Source: Nanohaloarchaea archaeon SW_4_43_9 (GTDB lineage Archaea > Nanohalarchaeota > Nanosalinia > Nanosalinales > Nanosalinaceae). Taken from it: a stretch of 14,520 bases of DNA. The stretch is from NCBI GenBank assembly GCA_003009815.1, contig PXPD01000031.1, forward strand, positions 4,657 through 19,176, read 5' to 3'. Below are positions 6,570-13,641 of the stretch, in pieces. Below the pieces are notes generated by a model. The model worked only from the letters and a program-made list of their open reading frames with translations. It was not told the DNA's origin and made no database searches. Positions within the stretch are counted from its first letter, which is position 1. Each line of letters begins with the position of its first letter. Position numbers and translations under genes: made by a program.

Positions 6570-7052
6570 ATGGAAGAAGAAAGTGATGTCTTTGATATCG
6601 AAGTAAATGATCCAAAGAAAGGAAAATATACCGAGCTAGCAATGGATCAAACACAGAGAGAATATATGGATGAAGTAGCCAAGGAATTCGAAGTGAAAGT
6701 TAGATATGATGAAGGACGAGCAGAGGTCTACGCGCCATGCACCGGAGAACTAAAAGATTTTGTGGAAGAGTTAACATCGCCTGAAAAGAGAAATATGAAA
6801 ACTAATCATCCCGAGCCATCAGTTATGGATGATGCCGAATTTTCAGTTTTCTCTGCGCTCAAACCTGAAATTGATAGAGGTAAGAGAGCGGTTTCAGATG
6901 GTGGCAGTAAGAGCTACCAGACTATGAAAGACGTTTCTCATACTCATGAAGATTATGATGGGGTTCAGAAATCAATGGAGCGGGGAGATGAAGAAGTGTT
7001 CGGCGTACCATCTACCGGTTCTGATTACACCACAGATTACACGGCCGAATGA
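6570..7052 (+). CDS. Unrecognised acidic protein, 160 residues
   Basis: I do not recognise this gene. The N-terminal half (about 1-70) looks folded: alternating strands and a helix (28-40), then a strand pair around 41-55 and a second helix at 59-69. That pattern resembles a small alpha/beta domain, but no motif identifies it. The C-terminal half (70-160) is hydrophilic, rich in Asp, Glu, Ser and Thr with a Ser/Thr/Tyr-rich tail, and probably disordered. There is one Cys (C57), no membrane segment and no signal peptide. An in-frame TAG at 6561-6563 fixes the ATG at 6570 as the first usable start. The gene is AT-richer than topA or the synthetases (about 37% G+C in one 60-base line, hand count), which may mean lineage-specific origin. 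Confidence 0.72.
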   Translation: MEEESDVFDIEVNDPKKGKYTELAMDQTQREYMDEVAKEFEVKVRYDEGRAEVYAPCTGELKDFVEELTSPEKRNMKTNHPEPSVMDDAEFSVFSALKPEIDRGKRAVSDGGSKSYQTMKDVSHTHEDYDGVQKSMERGDEEVFGVPSTGSDYTTDYTAE

Positions 7053-7065
7053 TGGAATTCTCGAA

Positions 7066-7073
7066 TTATTAAA
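7066..7073 (+). promoter_or_regulatory. TATA-like box for chorismate mutase
   Basis: TTATTAAA lies 27-34 bases before the ATG at 7100, in the spacer after the preceding gene. Confidence 0.45.
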
Positions 7074-7099
7074 CAGTCACCGAGTATGATCCCCTGTAT

Positions 7100-7369
7100 A
7101 TGAACTTAGAGGATTACAGGAGAGAGATTGATAGGGTTAACGCCGAGATAGTGGACGCAGTTTCCAGAAGAATGAATGTAGTCAAGGAAATCTCCGAATA
7201 CAAGAAAGAGAAGTCATTAGATGTCGGCGATAACAGTAGACAGGAGAAGATAAAACAGGAGTTCGAGAAACTGTTTGATAGGGAAGAACTCCCGAAGGAG
7301 AAAGGTAGAGAGCTAGGCCGGCTTTTGATTGAAATAGAGATTGAGGAAGAAAGAGGTGAAACCGGATGA
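7100..7369 (+). CDS. Chorismate mutase, AroQ type (stand-alone)
   Basis: This enzyme converts chorismate to prephenate, the first committed step to Phe and Tyr. The 89-residue, all-helical protein has the AroQ layout of a long first helix, a short second and a third. Expected active-site residues, matched by recall to the E. coli enzyme, are R7 (R11), R24 (R28), K35 (K39), D44 (D48) and R47 (R51). The position equivalent to E52 is Gln (Q48), a mild change at a residue that contacts the substrate hydroxyl. No other shikimate or aromatic gene is nearby, so the gene stands alone. It converges on topA with a 13-base gap and has its own TATA-like box. Family assignment is good; activity is probable. 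Confidence 0.85.
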   Translation: MNLEDYRREIDRVNAEIVDAVSRRMNVVKEISEYKKEKSLDVGDNSRQEKIKQEFEKLFDREELPKEKGRELGRLLIEIEIEEERGETG

Positions 7370-7382
7370 AGCCGGGCGGAAT

Positions 7383-9428
7383 CTACCAGTCGTCCTTGCT
7401 TGGACAGTCATGATCAACGCACATCTGGTAGTTCTTGCCTTTCTTCCTGTCAACGTAGATCATTGGTTTACCGCATTCCTCACATTCTTGGTCGGTCGAG
7501 TTAATATTCCCATTATTAGGAAGCGGGTAAGTGTTCTCGCAGTCAGGATAATTTGAGCAACCTACGAAGCTGGAACCTCCTTTCTTGATTATCCTTAGCA
7601 TTCCATCCTCACATTCCTGACATGGTCCGAGCCTTCTCCTTCTTTTCCTCTCAGAATCGATCGTGTCGACCAGTTTCTCTCCGATCTCTCCCTCTTTCTC
7701 CTTAAAGCTGGTCAGGGTATCGATTAACTTGTCCTGAGCCTCGGAGAGAACCTCTTCACGGCTCTCTTCCTCCTCTCTGATAGCCTCCATCTTTTCCTCG
7801 AATTCCCGGGTTAAACCCTCTGAGACAAGATCAGGGCTGTAATCCTCAAGTGTTTCGACAACTACAAGACCTAGATCAGTTACCTCTATCGGTTTTTCCT
7901 CGATATAATTTCGGTCATATAATCGATCTACAGTTTTTGCTCGAGTCGCCTTTGTTCCCAAGTTACGGCTCTCAAGCTCATTCACGATACCTGACTGTGA
8001 GTAACGGTTAGGAGGCTGAGTTTCTTTCTCTTCTTTGTCAAAGCTGTCTATAGGCAGTTTCTGTCCTTCTTCCATTTCCGGAAGCTTGGCTGAATCAACT
8101 CTAACATATGGTTCGTAGAGATCATACCAGTTTCTCTCCACTGTGATTTTTGACTTGGCCTTGAACTCTTCATCTTTGACATCAAGAGTAAATGTGATTG
8201 ATTTTCTTTTCGCCGGTTTTCCGAATACCGCGAAGAATCGTTTCACGATCAAGTCATAGACCTGGCTCTCCTTCTTTGATAATGATCCGGAAGGTGATTC
8301 ACCGGTTGGATAGATCGCAGGGTGTGCGTCATCCTCCTTCTTTCCCTGAGTTGTGTATAGGTTATCTTTCTTGTCTTTCTTCAGAACTTTTTTCGCCAGG
8401 TCATCGTACTCTTCCTGACCCTTCATACTGTTCAGTATATTCTTGTAACCGATCTTAGGAGGCAGTTTCTGTGACTCAGTTCTCGGATAGGAAATTAGGC
8501 CGTTTTCGTAAAGTGTCTGTGCGATACTCTGGGTCTGTTTTGGCGAAATGTTTAGCTGGGAAGAAGCTTCGCTCTGCAGCCCGGTCAAATTGAATGGGAT
8601 TGGAGGATTGTGTTTGTAGTTGTTGACTTTAACTTTGGTAACCTCAGCCTCTTTCTCTCCCTTTATTTTCTCGAACTTTTTCTCCGCAGTTTCTTCATCC
8701 CAGATCCTGTCTTCATCTTCCTCCCATTGTGCTGTGAACTCTGAATGGTTAAGATAAATCTCCCAGTAAGGATCGGGCTCGAACTCCTGGATTTCCCTTT
8801 CCCGATCGGCCAGAATCTTCAGAGTTGGTCCTTGGACACGTCCCGTGCTTAATGTTTTGTACCGGTCTGCTGCTCTCACGGCTTTCATCAGGGCACGGGA
8901 GACGTTGATACCGTAGTAGAAGTCGAGTATGTGTCTTGTGATACCTGCTTCGGTCATGCCTCTGTCGAAGTCTTCAAGGTTGTCGAAGGCTTCCTGTAGA
9001 TCGGAAGGGGTTAGAGTTGAGAACTTCATCCTCTCGATTCTCTCTTCATCTGCGTCAACCATCTCTCTGAGGACTGTTCCTCCGATTGTACTGCCCTCAA
9101 CATCGAAGTCGCACGCGTTGATATATGTATCGGCCTTCCCTAACTGGTCTTTAAGATTGTTGTAGTATTTCTTTACATAATCTGCGGAGTCCTGGTTTTC
9201 GAAGATGGGTTCCCATTCTACATCGAAGACCGGGTAGTCCCATCCTTCCTCTGTCTGCTCAAGATTGAAGATATGCCCTACTGCGGGGGCTATGATTATC
9301 TTTCTGTCATCTGTCTCAAGAACATAGTTCTTTACTCCTCTGTTCTCCTGTGTCGAGTAGTTTCCGAGGGCGTTCGCCAGTCGAGAAGCAACTTTCGGCT
9401 TCTCCCCGATCATCACTGTGGTTTCCAT
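7383..9428 (-). CDS. topA: DNA topoisomerase I, type IA
   Basis: The enzyme relaxes negatively supercoiled DNA by passing strands through a transient single-strand break. Counting from the chosen ATG at 9428 it has 681 residues. The TOPRIM domain carries E9 (GEKP) and the acidic triad D107, D109 and E111 in ACDFDVEG, an archaeal-style version. The catalytic tyrosine is Y314 in ISYPRTES, followed by H369 (DAHPAI). A charged helical segment (about 535-600) leads to two C-terminal zinc fingers: C603/C606/C624/C630 and C649/C652/C670/C675. A 16-residue longer form would need a TTG start at 9476; I prefer the ATG because the family begins right at the TOPRIM strand. A weak TATA-like TTTAAGTG lies 27-34 bases upstream (9455-9462). 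It could be called topoisomerase III; the archaeal zinc-fingered form is usually named TopA. Confidence 0.95.
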   Translation of the reverse strand: METTVMIGEKPKVASRLANALGNYSTQENRGVKNYVLETDDRKIIIAPAVGHIFNLEQTEEGWDYPVFDVEWEPIFENQDSADYVKKYYNNLKDQLGKADTYINACDFDVEGSTIGGTVLREMVDADEERIERMKFSTLTPSDLQEAFDNLEDFDRGMTEAGITRHILDFYYGINVSRALMKAVRAADRYKTLSTGRVQGPTLKILADREREIQEFEPDPYWEIYLNHSEFTAQWEEDEDRIWDEETAEKKFEKIKGEKEAEVTKVKVNNYKHNPPIPFNLTGLQSEASSQLNISPKQTQSIAQTLYENGLISYPRTESQKLPPKIGYKNILNSMKGQEEYDDLAKKVLKKDKKDNLYTTQGKKEDDAHPAIYPTGESPSGSLSKKESQVYDLIVKRFFAVFGKPAKRKSITFTLDVKDEEFKAKSKITVERNWYDLYEPYVRVDSAKLPEMEEGQKLPIDSFDKEEKETQPPNRYSQSGIVNELESRNLGTKATRAKTVDRLYDRNYIEEKPIEVTDLGLVVVETLEDYSPDLVSEGLTREFEEKMEAIREEEESREEVLSEAQDKLIDTLTSFKEKEGEIGEKLVDTIDSERKRRRRLGPCQECEDGMLRIIKKGGSSFVGCSNYPDCENTYPLPNNGNINSTDQECEECGKPMIYVDRKKGKNYQMCVDHDCPSKDDW

Positions 9429-9454
9429 TCTTAATCTACTTTGTGAAGAATAAT

Positions 9455-9462
9455 CACTTAAA
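9455..9462 (-). promoter_or_regulatory. Weak TATA-like box for topA
   Basis: The minus strand reads TTTAAGTG 27-34 bases before the preferred ATG at 9428. It lies inside the longer TTG-started frame, which favours the shorter start. Confidence 0.35.
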
Positions 9463-9520
9463 TGGTCGTATAACAAAATATGGATACTGATGCGAGATTC
9501 GAAAGCCCTATACTTTTCGC

Positions 9521-9528
9521 TTTTAAAA
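9521..9528 (+). promoter_or_regulatory. TATA-like box for the 391-residue protein
   Basis: TTTTAAAA lies 19-26 bases before the ATG at 9547. The position is slightly close but fits a leaderless transcript. Confidence 0.5.
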
Positions 9529-9546
9529 GAGGAAGCAAGCTATTAG

Positions 9547-10722
9547 ATGGAAAGAAATAAATATGTGTTACCACAAAGTGAACATATGACAGGATTTGAT
9601 CTTTCATCAGTGATTGACGCTGATCTCTATATTGAAAGTTCAAATGGAGCAAGGGAGGAAATAGGTTTTGATGAAGCTCTAGAGTATGCAAACAAGCCTT
9701 TAGATCCTGAAATAGTTAAACAGTATTCTGAGTCAAGAGCAACTGCTCACGGCAAAGGACGAAGAAAAGCCGTTACTCCTGCGGAAAAAGTTGAGAGGAT
9801 GAAAGATGATTATTTTGACCATGTTACAAGCTTTAATTATCGGCTTGTCCTTGAAGATGAAAAAGGAGAAAATTATGATCTTGTAGGACATCCCAGAACT
9901 GATTTGAATGATGGAGATTTTACCACACTTATATTCCCGAACATTATTCCGTTCTATCTTGATTCAGATCTTGAGGATCATGATTCAAACGAGAACCCGA
10001 ACCTGGTAATGCGAGAAATGACTCCCTATGATGAAGAAATTGAAAATATAATGGTTTCAGATGCGGAATTTACGGGTGAAACATCTTACGACAGAGAAGT
10101 AGCATCGGCTGTTAGAGGTGATCGCCGTAACTGGATTGAGAAGCCCGATAATTTTGCCTATGTTGATGAGCCAAGAGACTTTCTAGCTCTTAATGGAGTA
10201 GACGGATTGTATGATGAAGCAAGAGATACTGAAATCCCGGAGATCACTTCTTCTGATTGGAAAATGCTTTTTGCAGAGGATGACAAACTAGTAGGGATTC
10301 GGCCATTCTATGATGAGATATGGGATGCAGGTCTAAATCCTGAAGATGCAGAGATGCTTGGAAAATGGAGAGGAGTAAACCGGGGTATAGGCAGGTGGGT
10401 ATACGATATTGATGATGAATTTTTCCATGGCCTTTCAGGAGACGAAAGAATAATTGCTTTCTATGATAATGAAATGCCTTTTGCTGTTGGAAGCGATAAG
10501 GCATTCCAAAAAGATATTAGAGGTATACATAATCAGAGAATAAGGGAAGCTTCAGAAACAGAAGATTTCGTAGAAAACAGTCTTGAATCTGTAATGAAGG
10601 AGGAGGAAGAAATGATAGCTGAGACTGTGAAGAACGAGGACCTCGAATATACAGATTTTATACCTAGAAAAGTGGATGAAGACCTTATACCTGAAGATAT
10701 GAAAGCAGATAAATTATTCTAG
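9547..10722 (+). CDS. Unrecognised acidic cysteine-free protein, 391 residues
   Basis: I do not recognise this gene. The protein is soluble, with no signal peptide or membrane helix, has no Cys at all, and is extremely rich in Asp and Glu. A basic patch (residues 70-85, GRRKAVTPAEKVERMK) interrupts the acidic background. The middle (95-170 and 200-330) mixes strands and aromatic residues, with five Trp (W196, W238, W259, W274, W284), which suggests a folded globular protein. The end (335-391) is a strongly acidic helix. Codons favour A/T endings: two of three 60-base lines I counted have 33-35% G+C, against 50% for one line of topA. It lies between two housekeeping genes and overlaps the last 9 bases of convergent serS. 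It may be a lineage-specific or acquired gene; the open frame and promoter box make it real, with function unknown. Confidence 0.82.
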   Translation: MERNKYVLPQSEHMTGFDLSSVIDADLYIESSNGAREEIGFDEALEYANKPLDPEIVKQYSESRATAHGKGRRKAVTPAEKVERMKDDYFDHVTSFNYRLVLEDEKGENYDLVGHPRTDLNDGDFTTLIFPNIIPFYLDSDLEDHDSNENPNLVMREMTPYDEEIENIMVSDAEFTGETSYDREVASAVRGDRRNWIEKPDNFAYVDEPRDFLALNGVDGLYDEARDTEIPEITSSDWKMLFAEDDKLVGIRPFYDEIWDAGLNPEDAEMLGKWRGVNRGIGRWVYDIDDEFFHGLSGDERIIAFYDNEMPFAVGSDKAFQKDIRGIHNQRIREASETEDFVENSLESVMKEEEEMIAETVKNEDLEYTDFIPRKVDEDLIPEDMKADKLF

Positions 10723-11895
10723 TTCTAGATATTTCTGTCCTCCCATATAATCTCTCAACGCTTCCGGAATCCTGATCCCATTCTCTGTCTGGTTGTTCTC
10801 GATTATAGCCGTGATGATTCTTGGGTTGGCTAAGGCTGTTGCGTAGATAGTATACGGTATTTTCCTTTCCCCGTCCTCAAAGAACTTTGTTCCCAGTTTG
10901 TTTGTCTGGTATTCTACACAGCTACCGTATGAACCGACTTCGCCGTACTCTCCGAGAGGCGGTCTCCAGACCTCAATATCGTACTGCTTGTAAGTTTTAT
11001 CCCCAATATCTCCGTCACAGATATCTACTACTCTGTATGGAAGGCCTAGTTCCTGCATAATTTCTTCTGCGTTCTGTGTCATTGATTCTAGATGTTCGAG
11101 ATGGTTTTCCGGTTTCGAGAAAATGAACTGTTCCACTTTCTCGAACTGGTGTACTCTCCAGAGTCCTCGTGTCTGTTTTCCATGCTTTCCGGCCTCCCTC
11201 CTGAAGTTGGTTGAGAAACCTCCAAGTTTCAGCGGGAGTTCTTCATCGATTACTTCATCTTTCTTTATAGTTGCGAGAGCGTGTTCCGCGGTCGCGATAA
11301 GGTACCTTCCGTTCTCGTTTACCCGGTATAGCTGGTCTTCAAATGCTTCCATGTCGACCGCTGCGCTGATCGCATCTTCTTCAAGCATGAAGGGTGTCTG
11401 GTGCAGGTCGAATCCCCTGTCTTTTATGAAGTCGAGGGCAAAGTTGGTCAATGCCTGGTTCAGTCTGAGTAACTCTGTAGTCAAGTAGTATGCTCTTTCT
11501 CCACCGACTTCGGCAGCTTTCTCGCTCATCAGCAGGTTCTCTTCGCCTTCTCCTTCCGGAACGTCTTCATGCAGGAGATTGGCGACCTTGTATCTTACAG
11601 TATCTCTCTTTTCCTTCAGTTCGTCGACTTCATTTTCAAGTTCTGATATTCTCTCCTTGACCTCCTGCATCCTCTCGATCTTGTCCGATGCATCTTCGCC
11701 GGACTGCTTCAGATCCGCGATCTCGTCACCCACTGTATTTCTCTCTTCCTGCAGAGATTCCAGTTTCTGAAGCTTGTTTCGCCATTCTCTATCAAGTTCA
11801 ACTACTTTGTCAACTTTTTCTGGATCGTTGCCTCTTTTTATTTCACATTCCTTGATTCTTTCAGGCTCTTCACGGAAGAGATTTATGCTTAACAT
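10714..11895 (-). CDS. serS: Seryl-tRNA synthetase, unusually short
   Basis: SerRS charges tRNA-Ser (and tRNA-Sec where present) with serine. The 393 residues hold an N-terminal coiled-coil arm (about 1-105) that grips the long variable arm of tRNA-Ser, then the class II catalytic core. Visible are TAEH (202-205), motif 2 with F231-R-R-E-A-G and RVHQFEKVEQF (247-257), a VW...GS motif-3 entry (309-322), motif 3 ending in R359, and the typical MGG C-terminus (384-386). TAEH and DMEAFEDQLY (181-190) are archaeal-style variants of this common-type enzyme, not the rare methanogen SerRS. Between HEDVP (109-113) and the first core strand (GERAYYL, 132-138) the usual tryptophan- and histidine-containing segment is missing, leaving the protein about 30 or more residues short. 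The gene follows tyrS with 45 bases between and has its own promoter box. Confidence 0.95.
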   Translation of the reverse strand: MLSINLFREEPERIKECEIKRGNDPEKVDKVVELDREWRNKLQKLESLQEERNTVGDEIADLKQSGEDASDKIERMQEVKERISELENEVDELKEKRDTVRYKVANLLHEDVPEGEGEENLLMSEKAAEVGGERAYYLTTELLRLNQALTNFALDFIKDRGFDLHQTPFMLEEDAISAAVDMEAFEDQLYRVNENGRYLIATAEHALATIKKDEVIDEELPLKLGGFSTNFRREAGKHGKQTRGLWRVHQFEKVEQFIFSKPENHLEHLESMTQNAEEIMQELGLPYRVVDICDGDIGDKTYKQYDIEVWRPPLGEYGEVGSYGSCVEYQTNKLGTKFFEDGERKIPYTIYATALANPRIITAIIENNQTENGIRIPEALRDYMGGQKYLELE

Positions 11896-11916
11896 GAGAA
11901 TTCATTAAATCAGGAA

Positions 11917-11924
11917 ATTTTTAA
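11917..11924 (-). promoter_or_regulatory. TATA-like box for serS
   Basis: The minus strand reads TTAAAAAT 22-29 bases before the serS ATG, just after the end of tyrS. serS can therefore be transcribed independently of tyrS. Confidence 0.55.
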
Positions 11925-11940
11925 CTAGAACGGTTCAAAT

Positions 11941-12966
11941 TCATTCCAGGTAATCCGGCTTCTGGTGGCCGATATCTTCCAAGCAGTCAAGTAGATCGGG
12001 ATCTTCCTTGAATCTTTCTCTAACCGGTTCAAGTTTTGCTGCTATATGATCTGCTACTGCATTTTTCAGATCCTGTGGATGAAGTTTCTCTGATTCAAAA
12101 TCCGCCTTAAGCTCTTCCAGAGCTGAATAATGAATGTTTCCGCCGTACTCGTCAGGTCTTTCAATTTCCAGTTCCTCATCATCCCCAAAGATATGAAATC
12201 TTGCCACCTGGATAACCGGGTTTTCCTCGGTTTCCCCCTGAGGACAGTAAGCGTCCTCGATTCTCTCTTTGATGGTTTCCTCTGATGCGTGTAGCGGGAA
12301 CATGGTCTCCGGCTGGGAGGAAGACATCTTATCTCCGCCTGTAAGTGAGACAACCAGCGGATGGTGGAGGCATGTTGGCTTCCTGTATCCGACCTTCGGC
12401 AGAACTTCTCTTGAAAGCATATGGATTTTTCTCTGTTCGATTCCCCCAATAGCTATTTCGACATCAAGGTACTCAATGTCAAGTGCCTGCATCAGCGGGT
12501 AGACAATCTGTGATATACTCTGTGAGTCTCTATCCCCTCTTGCTACTTCCTGCATTGATCGGGTTCCCCTGTTGATCGTGGTTTCCTTTGAGAGGTCAAG
12601 TATGTCGTGGAAGTACTCAGTGCCTTCCTGGAACTCCCTTCCACGGATAAACTCTGCGTCAAGACCTAGTGATTCGAATGTTGCCTGCCAGTACTCGGTC
12701 ATCGCCTGTATCCATTCTTCTTTACCTTTCTTGTTAAGGTAGGTGTGGAGGTCTGCGAACAGGATCTTGACATTGAAACCTGCTTTCTGCATGTCGAGCG
12801 CCTTTCTGATCGAAAGCCAGTGGCCAAGATGGAGCGGACCTGAGGTCTCGTATCCGATATAGGTTGTCGGGTTGTCTTTCTCCTCAAGAATTTGGTCAAG
12901 TTCTTCCTCCTGTACGATTTCAGTTGTGTTCCGTAGAACTAACTGTTTCCGCTCTTCCCTGTTCAT
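11941..12966 (-). CDS. tyrS: Tyrosyl-tRNA synthetase, archaeal type
   Basis: TyrRS charges tRNA-Tyr. This 341-residue class I enzyme has the archaeal/eukaryal short form without the bacterial S4 C-terminal domain. The HIGH-type motif is HLGH (46-49). Tyrosine-binding residues match the Methanocaldococcus jannaschii enzyme at near-constant offset: Y36, Y156, Q160, D163 and Q178 correspond to Y32, Y151, Q155, D158 and Q173. The KMSKS-type loop is KMSSS (213-217), followed by Gln where Lys is common. IGGIEQRKIHML (173-184) is the conserved archaeal segment. The C-terminal part (240-341) is helical and acidic, the anticodon-binding region. It is the first gene before serS. Its promoter lies 23-30 bases upstream, inside a stretch that also reads like a coding remnant. 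Confidence 0.96.
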   Translation of the reverse strand: MNREERKQLVLRNTTEIVQEEELDQILEEKDNPTTYIGYETSGPLHLGHWLSIRKALDMQKAGFNVKILFADLHTYLNKKGKEEWIQAMTEYWQATFESLGLDAEFIRGREFQEGTEYFHDILDLSKETTINRGTRSMQEVARGDRDSQSISQIVYPLMQALDIEYLDVEIAIGGIEQRKIHMLSREVLPKVGYRKPTCLHHPLVVSLTGGDKMSSSQPETMFPLHASEETIKERIEDAYCPQGETEENPVIQVARFHIFGDDEELEIERPDEYGGNIHYSALEELKADFESEKLHPQDLKNAVADHIAAKLEPVRERFKEDPDLLDCLEDIGHQKPDYLE

Positions 12967-12988
12967 TATGGAAGAATCAGGCTCTAAG

Positions 12989-12996
12989 AGTTAAAA
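12989..12996 (-). promoter_or_regulatory. TATA-like box for tyrS
   Basis: The minus strand reads TTTTAACT 23-30 bases before the tyrS ATG at 12966. Confidence 0.45.
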
Positions 12997-13090
12997 CACT
13001 TTTCCGGACTTTCCAGTTTCTCTCTTGAGTTCGCTGTAAGCTTCAACTACTTCTTACCTAAAATAATTTCATTTTGTTCTCTGTTCTGTC

Positions 13091-13606
13091 TCAAGTTAGT
13101 TCAGCTACATTAGCGTTTAAAGCCTGTTCAAGTTCTTCCGGATCTACGGTAACTCCTACTACCCTGGATCCCGCAGCCGGTTTCACTTCTTCATGTTCAA
13201 GGATCGATCTCTCCATGAAAGTAGATACATTAAGATCGAAAGGTGAAACTCCCCCGATTATATAGCCTGTATTTTCCTTTACTTCATCAGGATTAGCCAT
13301 CCTGACATTTTCTCCAGTTATTTCCTCAAGTTTCTGCTCTGAGACACGTTTGTCTCCCGGACAGAGAACTGCTACAAACTCTTCTCCAGCTTTGAATATA
13401 AGGGTCTTGACGATTTTCTCCTCTTCTATTCCTACATTTTCAGCTGATTCTTCTACAGTCTCAGATTTGGCGTGAACCATAAACTCGTTGTCTAGATCTT
13501 TCTCTCTGCAGAAACTGATTACCCTTCTCACATTTTCCAGATCTTTCTCCATGAATTTTAGGAACTGCTCTAGTTCTTTCGGAGACTGTGTGAATACGTC
13601 AGTCAT
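13091..13606 (-). CDS. YbaK/ProX-family aminoacyl-tRNA deacylase
   Basis: Members of this family hydrolyse mischarged tRNA in trans (for example Cys- or Ala-tRNA-Pro) and act beside synthetases. The 171-residue protein has an N-terminal helical extension (about 8-38) and then the YbaK core. Conserved points are K67 in VKTLIF, the LCPGDKRV loop (81-88), the G114-Y loop running into GGVSPF (118-123), and a C-terminal strand VVGVTVDPEEL (149-159). The lysine and the GG-x-SP loop mark the editing pocket, so it is probably active. Specificity cannot be told. It lies in an RNA-handling neighbourhood with tyrS, serS and rtcA but is separated from tyrS by 124 bases. It diverges from rtcA through a 35-base spacer. 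Confidence 0.9.
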   Translation of the reverse strand: MTDVFTQSPKELEQFLKFMEKDLENVRRVISFCREKDLDNEFMVHAKSETVEESAENVGIEEEKIVKTLIFKAGEEFVAVLCPGDKRVSEQKLEEITGENVRMANPDEVKENTGYIIGGVSPFDLNVSTFMERSILEHEEVKPAAGSRVVGVTVDPEELEQALNANVAELT

Positions 13607-13610
13607 TGAT

Positions 13611-13618
13611 GTTAAATC
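13611..13618 (+). promoter_or_regulatory. TATA-like box for rtcA
   Basis: GTTAAATC lies 24-31 bases before the rtcA ATG and only 5 bases from the divergent deacylase ATG, so the two transcripts share one short control region. Confidence 0.5.
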
Positions 13619-13631
13619 ATTCCGCTTCCAC

Positions 13632-13639
13632 TTTTTTAT
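13632..13639 (-). promoter_or_regulatory. TATA-like box for the YbaK-family gene
   Basis: The minus strand reads ATAAAAAA 26-33 bases before the deacylase ATG at 13606. It sits immediately in front of the rtcA start codon. Confidence 0.4.
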
Positions 13640-13641
13640 CC

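Noticed and set aside
9429..9476. 16-residue N-terminal extension of topA from a TTG codon
   Set aside because: The family begins at the TOPRIM strand next to the ATG at 9428, and the TATA-like box falls inside the extension.
11930..11950. GGTTCAAAT resembling a tRNA T-loop
   Set aside because: The flanks do not form a T stem, there is no matching acceptor or anticodon arm, and it runs into the end of tyrS.
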